Source: Pleodorina starrii
Lineage: Eukaryota; Chlorophyta; Chlorophyceae; Chlamydomonadales; Volvocaceae
NCBI GenBank assembly: GCA_030267565.1
Contig: BRXU01000001.1
Location: 5,766,001-5,830,000 of the forward strand
DNA length: 64,000 nucleotides
Reading direction: 5' to 3'
The position numbers were made by a program, and so were the translations under genes. Shown in pieces: positions 22,866-35,287 of this stretch. The notes below the pieces were generated by a model, which saw nothing but the letters and a program-made list of their open reading frames with translations, searched no databases and was not told the origin of the DNA. How positions within the stretch are numbered: position 1 is the first letter of the stretch; every line of letters begins with the position of its first letter.

Positions 22866-25800
22866 TTACCTGCCCTCAGACCTGCGACCAACCCGCCGCC
22901 GTACACGCCCGATCACCGCTCCACACTCGCGGCTGCAGCACCACACCTCCGTCCCTCCGTCCCCCTCGCCGCCCTGCCGCGTCCGCGCCCCGCCTCCACC
23001 GCTGTAGGGCTGCAGGCCCGCCTCCAGGTCGGCCTCGCTCCGCCCCGACATGTTGCAGCAGCGCGGGTAGCCACACACCCGCAGCAGCGAGCTCGCCTCC
23101 GTCAGCGGGGCCAGCCGGGGCGAGTCCGCCGCGGGAGGCACCGGCGGCGGGAGTGACGACGTGCCGACGGCGACGCCGGTTGTCGGCGGTGGCGGCCCGT
23201 CCTGCAGCTTGCTCACCAGCCGCAACAGCTGTTGGTCCGTAAGCGCCCACGTCGGGCAATACGGGGCCCCTCGCCTGTTGCCGTCGTCCGTGCTGCCGCT
23301 GCCGCCGCCGCCTCCGCCATCGCAGCTGCTGAAGCGGACCAGCAGCTCATCTCCGCTGCAGCCGCCAGCATTGACCTCATCCCGGCCGACGGCGGCAGCC
23401 CTCCCTGAAGCGCGCAGCCGCCCACCCCGGTCCCTGCGTCCAGCTCCACGGCTCCGCTGCCGCCCCTGTTAGCCCCAGCATCCCCCTCCGTCGGCTGCCT
23501 CAGCCGCAGGCTGTCCAACTGGTCCAGCGCCAGACGCACCACTTCCGTCACCTGCTGCAGGGTGTCAAGACCGTACTCGTACTTGATGACGTTCGACGTC
23601 CAGCGTGGCAGCCACGTCGCCAAGGCCAGCGTGGTAAGCGTCAGCAGCTGACGAGAGGGACCGTCCTCGCGGTCGGCGCGCCCACCGCCACAGCCGCCGC
23701 CCGTGCTGCTTCCGCCGCTGTCACGGCTGCCGTCGCCAGGATCTCCCCTTCCCGCGTTCTTTGCGCTCCCGCTTCCACCCGCAGCCACCACCGCAGCCAC
23801 GGGCTGGTCCTCCGTCTCCCTCCGCCAAGCTACCACCCAGGCAGCTGCCCGTGCCATAAACGCCAGGCTCCTGTCAACGGATGCGGCTTGAAGCTCATAG
23901 CTCGTCTTCCATCGCAGCATACTCCCGAGTACCTTGCCCTGGGTTGCCACCATCGCTGCCGCCTGGCGCGGGTCGCCGTAGGCAAGCAGCCAGCCCAGTG
24001 CCGGCCAGCTGAAAACAAGCGTGGCGAGTTCCGGGTCGGGGTCGGGACCTTCGGGTTGGGTGCTGAAAGTGCGGCGCAGGAGGTGCTCCAGGGCGGGCAG
24101 AGCCCCGGCGGCCAGGGCGGCGGCCACGTCGGGTGGCGGCGCGGCGGGGAGGCGCACTGCGACCGGACACCAATGGCAGCAACGGGGAGGCGATGCGAGA
24201 TGTGGGTCAGCTCGTCGACAAGCTGAGCGAGGAAAAGCAGAAGGGACTCTGCTCGCTCCGACAAGGAGTTGACAGCGGCCAGATGCAGGGGCAGCGAGCT
24301 TTGAAACGTTTCCCTCGCACCCGAGGCCCAACTGAGGCGCAGTGGCTGCACTGTGGTTTGTGCCCGGGCTAACGCTCTCCAAACAATCAGTGCAGATCTC
24401 GGCAAGGGCAGCCCCCTTTAGTCTTCCATTGTTGTCCTGGTGCCGGAGGAGGTTTAGAGGCACGGTCCCATGGGCAACAAGTTGACCCGAGCAATCAGGC
24501 CGTCTCCACTTTTGTGGGAGCTTAGCTGAGGCGCACTGCCTGAAACTGCGGTGTCAATCCTGGCCTGCCACTCGCCGCAGCCCCCACATTTCCCAATATG
24601 CGCCCTCTGACCTCGGCCCCACCAACCAAGAGTGCATGCATCCAAGTTCAACCCACCTGGCAGCTCCTGCCCAATCTGGCTCCCGGCGGACAGCATCTGC
24701 TGCACCAGCACCAGCGCAGCCTCGATGGGAGCTTCATTGTCCCACGACCAGTAGGGATCTCTCGCCGCGGCGGCGTGCAGCGCCCGGGCCGCCCCGTCCC
24801 ACCAGCGCTGCGGCCGAACCAGCGGTGTTGCCGTCGAGCTGTCAGTCGGCACACCGCCGCCTGCCGGCAGGGTGAGGAGCTTAGTGCGCCTGTCCAGCAC
24901 GTCGTGCGCGCCACGCAGCGCCCGGAGGGCAATGACGCAGTGAATCACGCGCTCCTTCTCTTGCTTCTCAGACAGAGAGGAACAGTGGCGTGGAGGGGCG
25001 GGCGCGGCATCCGCTCCCGCTGCCGTGGCGCCGTCGACAGCTGGAACCACCGCCGCCGGGGATGGGCACGGCTGCCGCAAATCAGCGGTGTGGTCACCGC
25101 CAACTGACTGGGACGGCGCTTCCGGTTGCGCATCGCCGCGAGCGTCCTCACCGCCGCCACTGGCGCCAGCGCCGCCGCCGTCGCCGCCGCGGGGCTGCTG
25201 CCCGGCGGCGGCCTCGATGCAGCAGGTGCTCAGCCGCATGCACAATTCGTACAGCGCGGCCGGGCTTAACATGCCCCTGCCGCAGACCGCCCTTGTCGCG
25301 CCCTGCTCGGATGCCATCAGATCTAGCCAGCAGCGGAGCGCATCTGTAGACTGCTTCATGAGTTCCGCCGCCAGCGACAGGGTTCCGGCGGGGCCAAGCA
25401 CGGACCGGCGCAGCACCGCCTCGGCCTCCGGCGACAGACCGTACCTAGGGCCGCCGTCCCAGGAGTGAAGCAACTCCACCACCATTGCTGTCAGCACGAA
25501 CTGCAAGCTGGGGCCGGGCAGGTCGTGTTGGGCCAGCAGCGGTTGCAGCTCGGGCTGCCTCCATGCATTGCGCAGCTGGACTGCCACACCCAGCACCACG
25601 TCGCGGCTCTGCTGGGTGCAGTCCGTGCTCGGCCCCATCCCGAAGGCAACGCCGCGGAGGACGTGCTCAGGAAACTGCGACTGCGCCAGCGCGGTGAACA
25701 TCTCCCTCCCACGATCGACAGTGTGTCTCGCCGAATATGCCGCGCACGTGCACAGGCCTTGCAGCAAGCTGATGCCGCACTGATACAGCCGGAGCTCCTC

Positions 25801-26346
25801 CGGCTCCGAACTTGCCGTGTTCACGGCAGCCGCTGCCATGAGGCGGCTCAGGCAGCTCAGGCTGCCGGTGCGCACGATTGCCCGCGCGGCGAGGGCCAGG
25901 GCAGCGGCATCCGCATGCGGGCGACACATCTCCACGCTCGCGACCGCCTTGGTCAACGTCCCAAGCGTGTTGACCGCCACACCCAGGAAGGCCTTGCGCG
26001 CCCGCTTGACCGGCTCGCTTTCCGCGCGGCGGAGCGCCACCGCGAGCATCTTCACCATAGCGAGGGCGCGGCCCGGCCGGCGCCACAGCGGCATCGAACC
26101 ATCGCTGCCCTTGGCCAAGCTCCCTATTAGCAAACCAGCTTTATCCACCTCCTGTACGCTTGGTTCCGCAATAGCTGCTGATAAAGATGTTGAGGCGTAA
26201 GCGGAAGGCTGAAATGTTGCCGTTAGGCTGATGTGCGTTGCGAATCGCAGGACCTTGCGCACATCCTGTTCTTCTATTGCTGAGTTGGTGACGTCCATCT
26301 CGTCGAGATTATGAAATGCATCATGAAGTTGTTCGTTTGTTGGCAT
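22866..26346 (-). pseudogene. Large MYND-finger-type protein gene with apparent frameshifts
   Basis: ATG at 26346. Exon 1 (24657..26346) encodes 563 mostly helical, Ala/Leu-rich residues starting MPTNEQLHDAFHNL. It ends at a GTGGGT donor, and a phase-compatible exon starts near 24374 (ALARAQTTVQPLRL). Reading then needs a frame change near 24170, from HRLPVAAI into VRLPAAPPPDVAAAL, and another between about 23440 and 23260, to reach TDQQLLRLVSKLQ. The end contains RVCGYPRCCNMSGRSEADLE and WCCSREC, which resemble the two cysteine clusters of a MYND zinc finger; the usual Gln/Trp/His ending is not seen. Large proteins of this layout are, from memory, common in volvocine algae; their function is unknown to me. 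The frame breaks could be missed introns, assembly indels or decay, so calling it a pseudogene is tentative. Confidence 0.5.
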
Positions 26347-27227
26347 TTGTTCAGAACGTTGTTAGAAAGCCCTTCCCGCCGTTCCCTGCACCTTGCCGTA
26401 CTTGGAATCAACAGCATGCAGTTGCTTCTTGCATGTTTTAACATTTAACTAATATGCCAACGTTTGAACGCCTTAGGCTTCGCGGTGCGATACTCTGGTC
26501 GAGATCGACGATATGAATTCTCCATCAAGAAGTCTTGGACGTTTTAGCCCCTGGAATTCAAAGTTTGGTGTCGATCGTCGCCCCTGAAAATCCTCTTCCT
26601 GTCGCTTGCCGCTGATGTCTCATCATTTCTGAAAGTTTGCCCAAAGCCCAGAACATGTATTGTCCGCTCTTGCTCACCATTGCCCCGCAGCTGACCCTTC
26701 TCATAGATCAACCAGTCGGCCGTTGTGTAACATGTGCCCGCACCTCGCTCCAGGACAGTGCCGTCCGAAGCCATGGATATGTGTTAATGTGACGTTGAAG
26801 CCATGCATATGTGTTTATGTGACGTCGGATCCATGATCCGAAAATGAGTTCCAACAGCGGTTTAGGGAAAGTAAGGAACGCAAGCACAACGACCCACATG
26901 CAACTCAAAAAGGAAAGATAAACCGTCTTGCATAAGAGTTCTTATGCAGCGGCCCCAGCCCAGCAATCGGCTGCCGGAAACCGCCATGTGCGAAGAAAAA
27001 GGTTCCAGGTACCATCCCCCGACACATGCGCTGTCCTGGCCTCGCACTCCCGGCTGAGCCCGGCGGCGGAAACCCTGCAGCAGCAGCAACAGCAACAGTA
27101 GCAGCAGCTCTAGAATCGCTGGCTGCCCCCCGCGCATAGCGCACCTCCCCTCCGCTCCCCTCCCCTCTCCTCCCCTCCTCTCCCCTCTCCTGCCCTCCTC
27201 TCCCCTCCCCTGGTCGGAGCTACCAGC
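26347..27227. other. Intergenic interval with MYND-gene promoter and MFS 3' UTR
   Basis: There are no supported coding exons. It should hold the promoter of the leftward gene starting at 26346 and the 3' UTR of the leftward MFS gene ending at 27228. It is less GC-rich than the rest and contains a 30-bp tandem duplication at 26768-26827. Confidence 0.45.
26768..26827. repeat. 30-bp tandem duplication carrying TGACGT motifs
   Basis: Two adjacent 30-bp copies (26768-26797 and 26798-26827), each running from GAAGCCATG to ATGTGACGT, with three or so mismatches. TGACGT is the core of bZIP/CRE-type sites. The location, 420-480 bp upstream of the 26346 start codon, would suit a regulatory role, which is inference. 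Confidence 0.6.
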
Positions 27228-30200
27228 TCAGACATCAGCCTTGCTCCCACGCTCGGCCCCGCCAGCTCCGTACGGCGACTTGTACGACAACCCGCCCACA
27301 CCCGCGCCGCGCCTGCCGCCGCTGCCGCCGGGGCCCTCCATCACGTCAATCACCTGCCAGGGAGGGGAGTGGAGGGGAAGGGTACGACAAAAGAAACCGC
27401 AGCGAAGGGACGGCCGCATGAGTACGGCATGAGGGTCGAGGGAGGGCCCCCCCTGCGGAGCAGCTCAGCTCAGCCAGCACACACCGCGGCGCCATGGACC
27501 TCCTCCGAACAACTTACTGTACGATGTGTAGTACAGATGTACTGCGATGGCTCCCAGGCACACGGGCGCGAAGCTGTCCACTTGACGGCACTCTCTCCCT
27601 CAATACACACATACACACACACATATTCCCGTGGCCTCACCGCCGCCGTGTCCTGAACCTCCCCCCCTCTTAGCCCCGCCGTGGACCCCTGCCCCCGGAC
27701 CCTGGACCCCTCACCCCTGCCCCCCTCCCCCACCTGCGGCCTGAGCGCCCTGGCCCGGTCTCTCGGATAGCTCCAGTGCAGACCCGTGTAGAACAGCGCA
27801 CACAGGGTCTGAGCAGCAGACAGCAGACAGCAGCCGGGAGGAGGGGGAGGAGGAGGAGGAGGGGGAGGGGAGGGGGAGGGGGACATCGGGGAGAAAGGCC
27901 ATTTGGAGGAGGGTTCACCTTACAGGGAGGAGGGAAGGCGCTCCGGTAAAGTACCAGTGTCTGCGTGGATCTTGATTTGGATCCCGATTCGGACCCCGGG
28001 CCGGATTCCGTGCCGGCATGTGTCTCCACCTACCTACCCAGCGCACCCCTACCTACCAAACTGGCGCCCCTCCCTCCCCACCCCACCACACCCCATCCCT
28101 TCCAGCCCCCCCTGCCCCGTACCGGCACCCGGCAACAACCCCTCCCGAGCCCCAGAGCTCCCCGCACCCGCACACTCACCCAACCTCCTTCATCTCGGGG
28201 CACCAGCCCGCCCAATCACACCCAGCCATGAAGCCGCCCAGTACTGCCCATCTACCCTAGGTTCACCCTCATTCACCCCTCAGCCCTCACACACCCCTCC
28301 GACCCCCCCCCCCCAGCCAGCCAGACACCCCTCCCACCCCTCCCACCCCTCCCACCCCTCCCACCCCCCAACCCCCCCCCCAACCCCCCCCCCAACCCCT
28401 CCCCAATCCACCCAACCCACCCAGGGCACCGCCATGAACAGCAGCATCGCGTCACCCAGCGCCCGGGCCTTGGGGAGGTCGGCCTCGGGAGCTTCACGTG
28501 TGTGCGTGTGCGGGGTTGATGATGCCCACGTGGGTCCCGAGAAAGAGATTTCGGGAGGAGGGGAGGAAAGAGGGCGGGTGAGGCCGGGGAGTAAGAGCCG
28601 GGGAGGTGATGTCCGGAGGTGAGGCAACCCCGGGGGTAAGGTGGGGTGGGGCTGCTGCCGAGGTGGCCCCCGGATGGATGGCGGGCGCACCAGGACTTGT
28701 GGGGGAAGGCACTCCTGCCAACCCAGCCCAACCCGACCGGACCCATCCCGACCCGACCCGCCACACCACCCACCACAGAACATCGAACTGACGCTCAAAC
28801 GCCCGACTCCCCTCCCCTCCGCCCCAAGCTTGTGTTTGATCCCACCGGCCTCCTCCCCCCCCCCCCTTTCCTCCCCCCCTTTCCCCCCCCCCCTTTCCTC
28901 ACCCTCCATGGTGTTGTGGTGCTCGCAAGCCGCCTCACCCCCCGCCACCCCCGTGAACCCGAACCAGCGCTCGGCTGCCATGCCCACTAGTGGGGCACCC
29001 AACGCCGAGATGGCACCTGAGGGGGGGCCGGACCCAGGGGAACCCGAGGGAACGAGGCGGGGGAAGAGAGGAGCACCGAGGCCGGGCGCCCGAGGGCAGC
29101 ACGGCAGGGGAGCGGGATGCGGGAACGCGGCAGCAACGGAAGGGAAGGCGGTTCGTTTAGGATGCCGGAAGAGAAGCAAGAGAGAAGAGAGGAGGGGAGA
29201 CGTGGGATGTATACGGCATCCAAGCACGATGCGCCTGATAGATCCTTGCACGCACGCACGCACAAACACACGCATACACACACACCTCACGCCGGTCGAT
29301 CAGACCCCACCGCCAACGACCGACCAACCGACCGACCGACCGACTGACTGAAGGTAATACAAACCAAGCCCTGTCAGCTTCTCTGCTCCACCCCACCCCG
29401 CCCCGCCCTGCTGCCTCTTCCCGGGCGGTGGCTCATCCCCTTACTACCCCCACCCCCACCCCCACCCCCACCCCCACCCCCACCACCACCCCCACCACCA
29501 CCACCACCACCACCACACACACAAACACCCACCCTCGAATGAGCGGTCGAATGCGTAGACCAGATTGCGCATGTCGGGGGGTACGATCTCCGCAAACACG
29601 GGGTTGTTGCAGGCGGGGGCGGCCCAGCTGGTAAGAACACCTGCACACGAGGGAGGAGGACGAGGGGTTTTAGGAGTCACCCACCCTTGAGCCACCCACC
29701 CTTGAGCCACCCACCCTTGAGCAGCAACGCCGCGCCGTACATGACTGCCGTAGCGGGGGTGGCGGCCATTGGTAGTCCCCACATGATGACGAAGCAGAGC
29801 GGCACTCCGATACCCACACTGAACTGCACCGGGGGGTGGGGGGGACAATGGGGTCGGGAGGGAAGTGGGGTACGTGAGTGTATGTGTGTGTGTGGGCCTT
29901 CAGGTGCTTCCCCTGCCCCACCCGGGGGGGCCCAATCTCGTCCCTCAGGCCAGATGCACACCCACAGGGTACCCGCCCACTCCCCACCCCCCTCCTCCCC
30001 CTATCAGCAAACGCGGACAACCCCCACCGTGGCTCCACCCCTCCCGCCCCCCGCCCCCCCTCCGCCCCCTCACCTGCACCAGCGCCACCCTGCCATGGTG
30101 CGGGTGCCTCTCCGCCACCCGGTCCCCCAGCCAGCCCCCCACCAGTGCCCCCGCCGCTGTGCCCCCGAGGAATAGCGCCATGAGGGCGGAGGAGGTGACG

Positions 30201-33200
30201 TCGGAGAAGCCGATGAGCTGCAGATACAGAGTCAGGAACACCAGGGCGTTCCAGGGGGTGCTGCCGACGATACCCTGACAGGGGGGAAGGGAGGGGAGGG
30301 AGGGAGGGAGGGAGGCAGGGAGAGAGGCAGACAGGGAGGGGGTCGGTGGCGGTTACATGAGCGGGTGAGCAGGTAAGAAAGTCCCCCCAGCGCCTCCTGT
30401 GTCCTCCTCCCCTCGGCCCCCTCGGCGCCCACAGGGCTCCCTAGCCACCTCCCTCACCCTAAAACCCGCATGTGTGACACGCTCCTCCCCGCCATCGTCT
30501 TGCCCGCCATCACCCGTTGCCCCCCACCTCCCCACCAGTTCCCCACCACCCCAACTCCCACCCATACGCACCTATACATACGCACCTGCAGAATGATGAT
30601 GAGGAAGGTGGGGGTGGTGATCATGTCCCAGATGCGCCGCCACGTCAGCACCGGCCGACCCCCGCCCTCCCGACTGCTCCCCAGAACCACCGCAGCAGTC
30701 GCAGCAGCCGACTCGTACCCGCCGCCCTCCACCGCGCACCCAGCCACCACTACCTCGCCCACGCCGCCGCCGCCGCCGCCGTCACCGCTGCCGCCGCTGA
30801 CCTTGCGCGGAACCGGAACGGGCGTGCTCCTGGACCTGGCCGTTGTCGTACACTCCGCTGTGGTGCCGTACCCGTACGAGTACCGCGGGTGCCCACCGCC
30901 GGTGCCGTACTGGACCTCCTGCTCGTACTGTCGCGTCGAGTGGGCAGCGGGAGCGCAGCGGCGCAGCAGCGGCCGCCGCGGGTTGGGCTCTCCGGAGGGG
31001 GTGTCGGCGGCGGGGGACGCGGGCGGGGAGGGCGTCCCCGAAGGGGGCCCCTCAACGCTGCGGCCGAGGACCACAACCTCGCCGCCGCCACCGCGACCGC
31101 CGGCGGCAGCACCGCCACCGTCACCGCCACCGTCATCTGAGATCTTGGGGTGGCGGAACAACAGCTGCTGCTGCTGCCCCTCAAATCCTGACCAGTCGGA
31201 GTGGTGCTCCTCGTCCTGGTGGTCGTGGTCGTGGTCGTCCTGACGGGGGTGCGACCCGCCCTCCCCGCCCTCCTCCAAACCCGAGGAGCCACCAGTCCCC
31301 AAGAAGGGGCCACCCTGCTCCTCCTGCTGCTCCTCGAGCTGCCCACCAATGCAAACGTGGTCCGGGTGCGACGGAGCAGCCGGGGCGGGGCCGGCCTTCG
31401 AGGCCGTCGCGCCGAGTCCGGCACCTGTGTGCACAGCTTCGGCTGTGGTGGTGGTGGTGGTGGTGGTGGTGGTAGCTGGCAGGTTGCGGTCGTTGTTGCG
31501 GTGGCGGTGATGGCGGTTGCTGTTGTTGGCGGCTCGGTGGGGGCGGCGGCGGGTGGAGGTGGAGGCGGAGGTGGGTCTGGCGGCTGGGTGTGTGTGTCGG
31601 GTTGGGTCCACCGCCAGGAGGAGGGTGAAGGCGCCGATGGCCAGTGAGACTGCGGCAGGGGAGGGAAGAGGGAGGGAGGGAGGGGGAGGAAGAGGGAGGA
31701 AGAGGGAGGGAGGGAGGCGGGGAAGGGAGGGAGGCGGGGAGGCGGGGAGGCGGGGAAGGGAGAGGGCGGGGAGTGGCAGCGGGGGCGGCAAGTCAGCAGG
31801 TCGGGGCGGGGAGGGAGGGCCTACACTGGGTGGTGTGGGCCGGGGGGTCGGGGGGAGAGGTGTGGGGGCCGAGCCGGCAGCAAGTCGTGAAGCGGCCCAC
31901 AGGAGCCAACAACGCAACACACACATTCGTACTCGCAAGCGCCTCCCCTCCGCACACACACACCCACACACGCTCAGCCCCCCTTCCCTTCCCTCAGCCT
32001 GCCTCACCCACTCACCTGCCCCCACCGTCACGAACGCCAGCCTCCACCCCGCCATCCCCAGCGGGTTCAGTCCCCCCAGGTTGGTTGCAAACATGGCCCC
32101 CAGCATGCCGCCCAGGGCACCTGGGGGGACGAGGGGAGGGAGGCGGGGAAGAGGCGAGGGGAGGGAGGCGGGGGGACTGAAGGGGTCTTGAGAGTAAAAT
32201 GCGGCGTTGGTAAGGAGGGTGAGCGGATGGGGCCAAGGGGGCGACGGTCACCGATTGTCCCCCTCCTCATCCTCATCCCGCTGCGGGCTCACCTTCATTA
32301 CCCGCCGTCCCGCACCCCAGCCCCCACCCCCCACCCACCCACCCCCCCACCCACCCACCCGTCAGCATGAGTGTTCCGAACGCCTCCCCTCTCTGTGTGG
32401 CCGTGTAGTAGTCCGCCACCAGGGACTGACTGTTGGGGATGATGAGGGACAGACCCACGCCGTTGAAGGCCCAGGCCAGAATGCCCTGGGCGGAGAGGAA
32501 GGGAGGGGTGGGGAGGGGGCGGGGGACAGGAGGGGAGCGAGGGGAAGGGCAAAGAGGCACCCCAGGTGGTTGGAAAGGGGGACACAGCGGGGCGGTAAGA
32601 GAGGCCTTTGCGGGGCGGGGGGCCTTCCGGTGCAGCGAGCGGGCAGCCGCTCCGCACCGCCCCACACCGCGCCACACCGCACCACAAAGCGAAGCGAAGC
32701 GAAGCGAAGCGAAGCGTGCGGACACCCGACCCTGCGCCCTCTTCCGTTGCCACCGTCTGATCCCAGCTGGGCACGCATGGCGAGTTGGAAACAAATCCAT
32801 CAACCCCAAAAACCCTAAGTTGGCGGCAGCAGCAGCGCTCCCCCGAAACCTCCGTGTCCCCCACCGCACAGCACCTGGGGCTCCTCACCCGCCCCTTCCA
32901 TCCTCCCCCCCCTGCCCCTCCCCACTACACCTCTCCCCCGTCCCTTATCCCCCCCTGCCCCTGCCCCTTCCCTCTCCCACCTGGTTGACGGTGGTGGCGA
33001 ATGAGAAGGCGGTGCAGAAGAAGCCCCAAATGGCGCACCCCAGGAACAGCACCGTCACCCGGTCGAAGTAGTGGCCCTGGGGAGTGGGGAGCACAGGGGC
33101 ACACAGGGGGCGGGGTTCAGGGAGTGATATGCTCCTTTATCAGGGGGCGGGGTGGAGGTGAAGCGGCGAAGGGGCGGTCAAGGTGCGGAGTGCAGTGAGC

Positions 33201-34138
33201 AGCAGTCCGCTGCGGAAACGAGTCCACGACAGCAAAGATCCGATCCGATACCGTACAGATTGTGGGTCGTCTCAGCTCGTCTCAGCTGGGCCCATCTCGG
33301 CCGTCAAGTCACGTGTGCCATCACACCCACCCAGCTGAACCCACCCACCAGCCACCACCCACTGCCGCCCACTCGGCCCTCCCCCTTTGCCCGCCCTCCC
33401 GGCCCCGTCCCTCCCCACTCCACCTCTCACCGCCAGTCCCCCCAGCGGGCTAGCCACCGCCTGCACCAGCGCCCTCGCAAACGTGATAAGGCCCAACTGG
33501 TGCGGACCCGCTCCGAAGGCGCAGCCCAGCGGCCGGGACAGCGCCGGTACGATCTGCTCGTCCATTCGTTCCATAATCGAGACCAGGTTGATCAGGAACA
33601 CCGTACGGCGCCGCATGGCCAGGAAGGAAGTGTAGGCGCGGCTGTGCGGGCTGGCGGCGGAGGCCGAGGCGGCGCGAGGCGGCGCCGAGGGTGAGTGCGG
33701 CGGGCTCTGGTGGTGGGCGGCGGCGCCGCCGCTGCCGCACAGATATCGGCGCTTGGCGGTGGAGGGGCCGGCGGGGATGAGGTCCGGCGCGGGTGGCAGC
33801 GGAGTGTAAGCAACCGGGGAAGGGAAGGAAGCGGGGAGCTGCTGCTGCTGCTGCGGAGGAAGGGGACTGCGGCGAGCCGGCTGGGGCAGCGGCTCTTGCG
33901 GCGGAGCCCCTCCGGGCAGGAGGAGGCCGGGGGAGGAGGTTACGCGGGGGGCCCAGGCGGATCGACCGGCCAGCAGCGCGGCGGCAGCAGGCAGCGAGGC
34001 GGGCGAACCGTTGTCGTGAGCCGCCGCGGATTGTCTGAGGTTGTGGGCAGCTGGGCCCAGCAGCGCCGCCCGCTCGTCCGCAGTGCCGCCTCCGATCTCG
34101 GGCGCCCGGCCCGAGGAGGGCCGCGGGCGGAAGTCCAT
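27228..34138 (-). CDS. Major facilitator superfamily transporter with large central loop
   Basis: Model: complement(join(27228..27353, 27734..27808, 28421..28491, 28939..29016, 29533..29640, 29715..29823, 30074..30274, 30586..31649, 32016..32120, 32359..32485, 32981..33076, 33431..34138)), 955 aa, phases closed. About 170 disordered residues precede the membrane domain, which opens with AMRRRTVFLINLVSIMERMD. Helical segments include VTVLFLGCAIWGFFCTAFSF, GLSLIIPNSQSLVADYY, WRLAFVTVGAVSLAIGAFTL, PTFLIIILQGIVG, FVIMWGLPMAATPAT and GDAMLLFMAVPW. Conserved MFS loop elements are visible, such as GGWLGDRVAERHP. Between helix 6 and helix 7, residues about 363-683 form a loop rich in Thr, Gly, Ser and Pro with a His/Asp run (DDHDHDHQDEEHH). 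The sequence resembles plant MFS proteins of unknown substrate. ATG 34138 was preferred to an in-frame upstream Met at 34351, because the TATA-like palindrome at 34213 falls between them. Confidence 0.87.
28328..28366 (+). repeat. 9-bp C-rich tandem repeat (CCCCTCCCA)n
   Basis: About four tandem copies followed by poly-C-rich sequence to about 28412, in an MFS intron. On the transcribed sense strand it reads as G-runs. Confidence 0.7.
29446..29515 (+). repeat. (CCCCCA)n/(CCA)n microsatellite in MFS intron
   Basis: A run of CCCCCA units grading into CCA and CA units. The MFS gene is transcribed leftward, so the RNA carries (TGGGGG)n, a sequence able to form G-quadruplexes in principle. Confidence 0.85.
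32693..32719 (+). repeat. (GCGAA)n pentanucleotide microsatellite
   Basis: About five tandem AAGCG units in an MFS intron. Confidence 0.8.
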
Positions 34139-34212
34139 CGCTGCTGCTCGCCGATGCGCTGCGGTTGACCGGCAACGGCAACGCCAGCTGGTTAGCTCGT
34201 CACAGCAGCTTG

Positions 34213-34226
34213 TATAGTATACTATA
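34213..34226. promoter_or_regulatory. TATA-like perfect palindrome upstream of the MFS gene
   Basis: TATAGTATACTATA is a perfect 14-bp palindrome 75 bp upstream of the chosen MFS start codon, in an otherwise GC-rich region. A core promoter role is plausible but not shown. Confidence 0.35.
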
Positions 34227-35278
34227 ACAGCGTGGAAATCATAATTAGCAGAAGGGCATTTGAGGACCTGTATGTGTTGAGGCCGCGAGAAGGCGCAGGA
34301 CGCCGCGAAACCCAGGAAAGCCCTAGAACGCACCTCAGCCGTGGTTTCCAACCTTGTTGCCTCAACAAACTGCTCTGAATGACGTCTTGGAACCCGGCGG
34401 TCGCGAAATCCTTTTGCAACGGTGTTGCGCCGCGCGAACGGAAGACAGCCCGTTCCGGCGCGAAGACGTGACCGCTGGTTTACAACATATAGCTCGAGAT
34501 ATTAAAAGACGGGAAATTTTCTCGTACTTACAGTGTTAAAAACGGCTAGAGATGCTGACAATTATGAGTGTGTACATGAAGTATGTAATTCACGATGGCC
34601 CGCGGGACGGACTGGACAGCGGGGACAGCTGCTTGCCGCAAAAGCTGCCAAATTGCAGTCAACAATAATTTTGATGTGGCATTTGATATGCGCTGAAGGC
34701 TTAAGAGAATTTGCTGGACGGTCCCGTCAGGTCCCATCTCGCTCGCCTCGCTCCTCGTTCATTCGGAAGGCCGCGATTGCAAGGGAATTTCAATTCTTTA
34801 ATATCGCAATGGGTCACTTGCAGGCAATGGCCTGCGGCTCTCGCTTCTGCTCGCCCGGATTCGTAAGCCGCGTCAGCTGCCGCGTGGCCGGTCGCAACCT
34901 GCTGCCCCATGAAGGCATTGAACGAGAACCCACATTATCCGGTCACCCGCTTGAATTGTCGCAGGGCACCCCATGACCCTATCAGAAGCGCGCGGCAAGA
35001 AAAGATGCGGTACCGTGGCACGTCTAGGAGCCATAGGGCTAGGGCCATGAAGCCAACCGCTGTGGCAGCCTGCTGTGTGGGTAACCGCTTCCCGCACCGT
35101 GAGAATCCGTGCACGTCCCTCATGTGCTGTTGCAAGGTTGGGTTTGGGTTTGCTGTCTTCGGGAGTTGGGGTGCCGCACCGCACCCAGTGGGCTGCCCGC
35201 CGGGGGGAGGGCGGGAGTCGCTGATGTGTGCAGATGTGTTCATGGGGGTCCTCCACATTCATGCACAAGAAACCTGCC
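34227..35278. other. Intergenic sequence, no supported gene
   Basis: Unique sequence of mixed composition between the MFS 5' end and the transposon at 35288. Only short open frames are present and none resembles a known protein. It probably includes upstream regulatory DNA of the MFS gene. Confidence 0.45.
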
Positions 35279-35287
35279 AGCTGGGAG
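35279..35287. repeat. Target-site duplication, left copy (transposon B)
   Basis: AGCTGGGAG here is repeated exactly at 38403-38411, directly outside the two inverted ends of the element. Confidence 0.7.
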
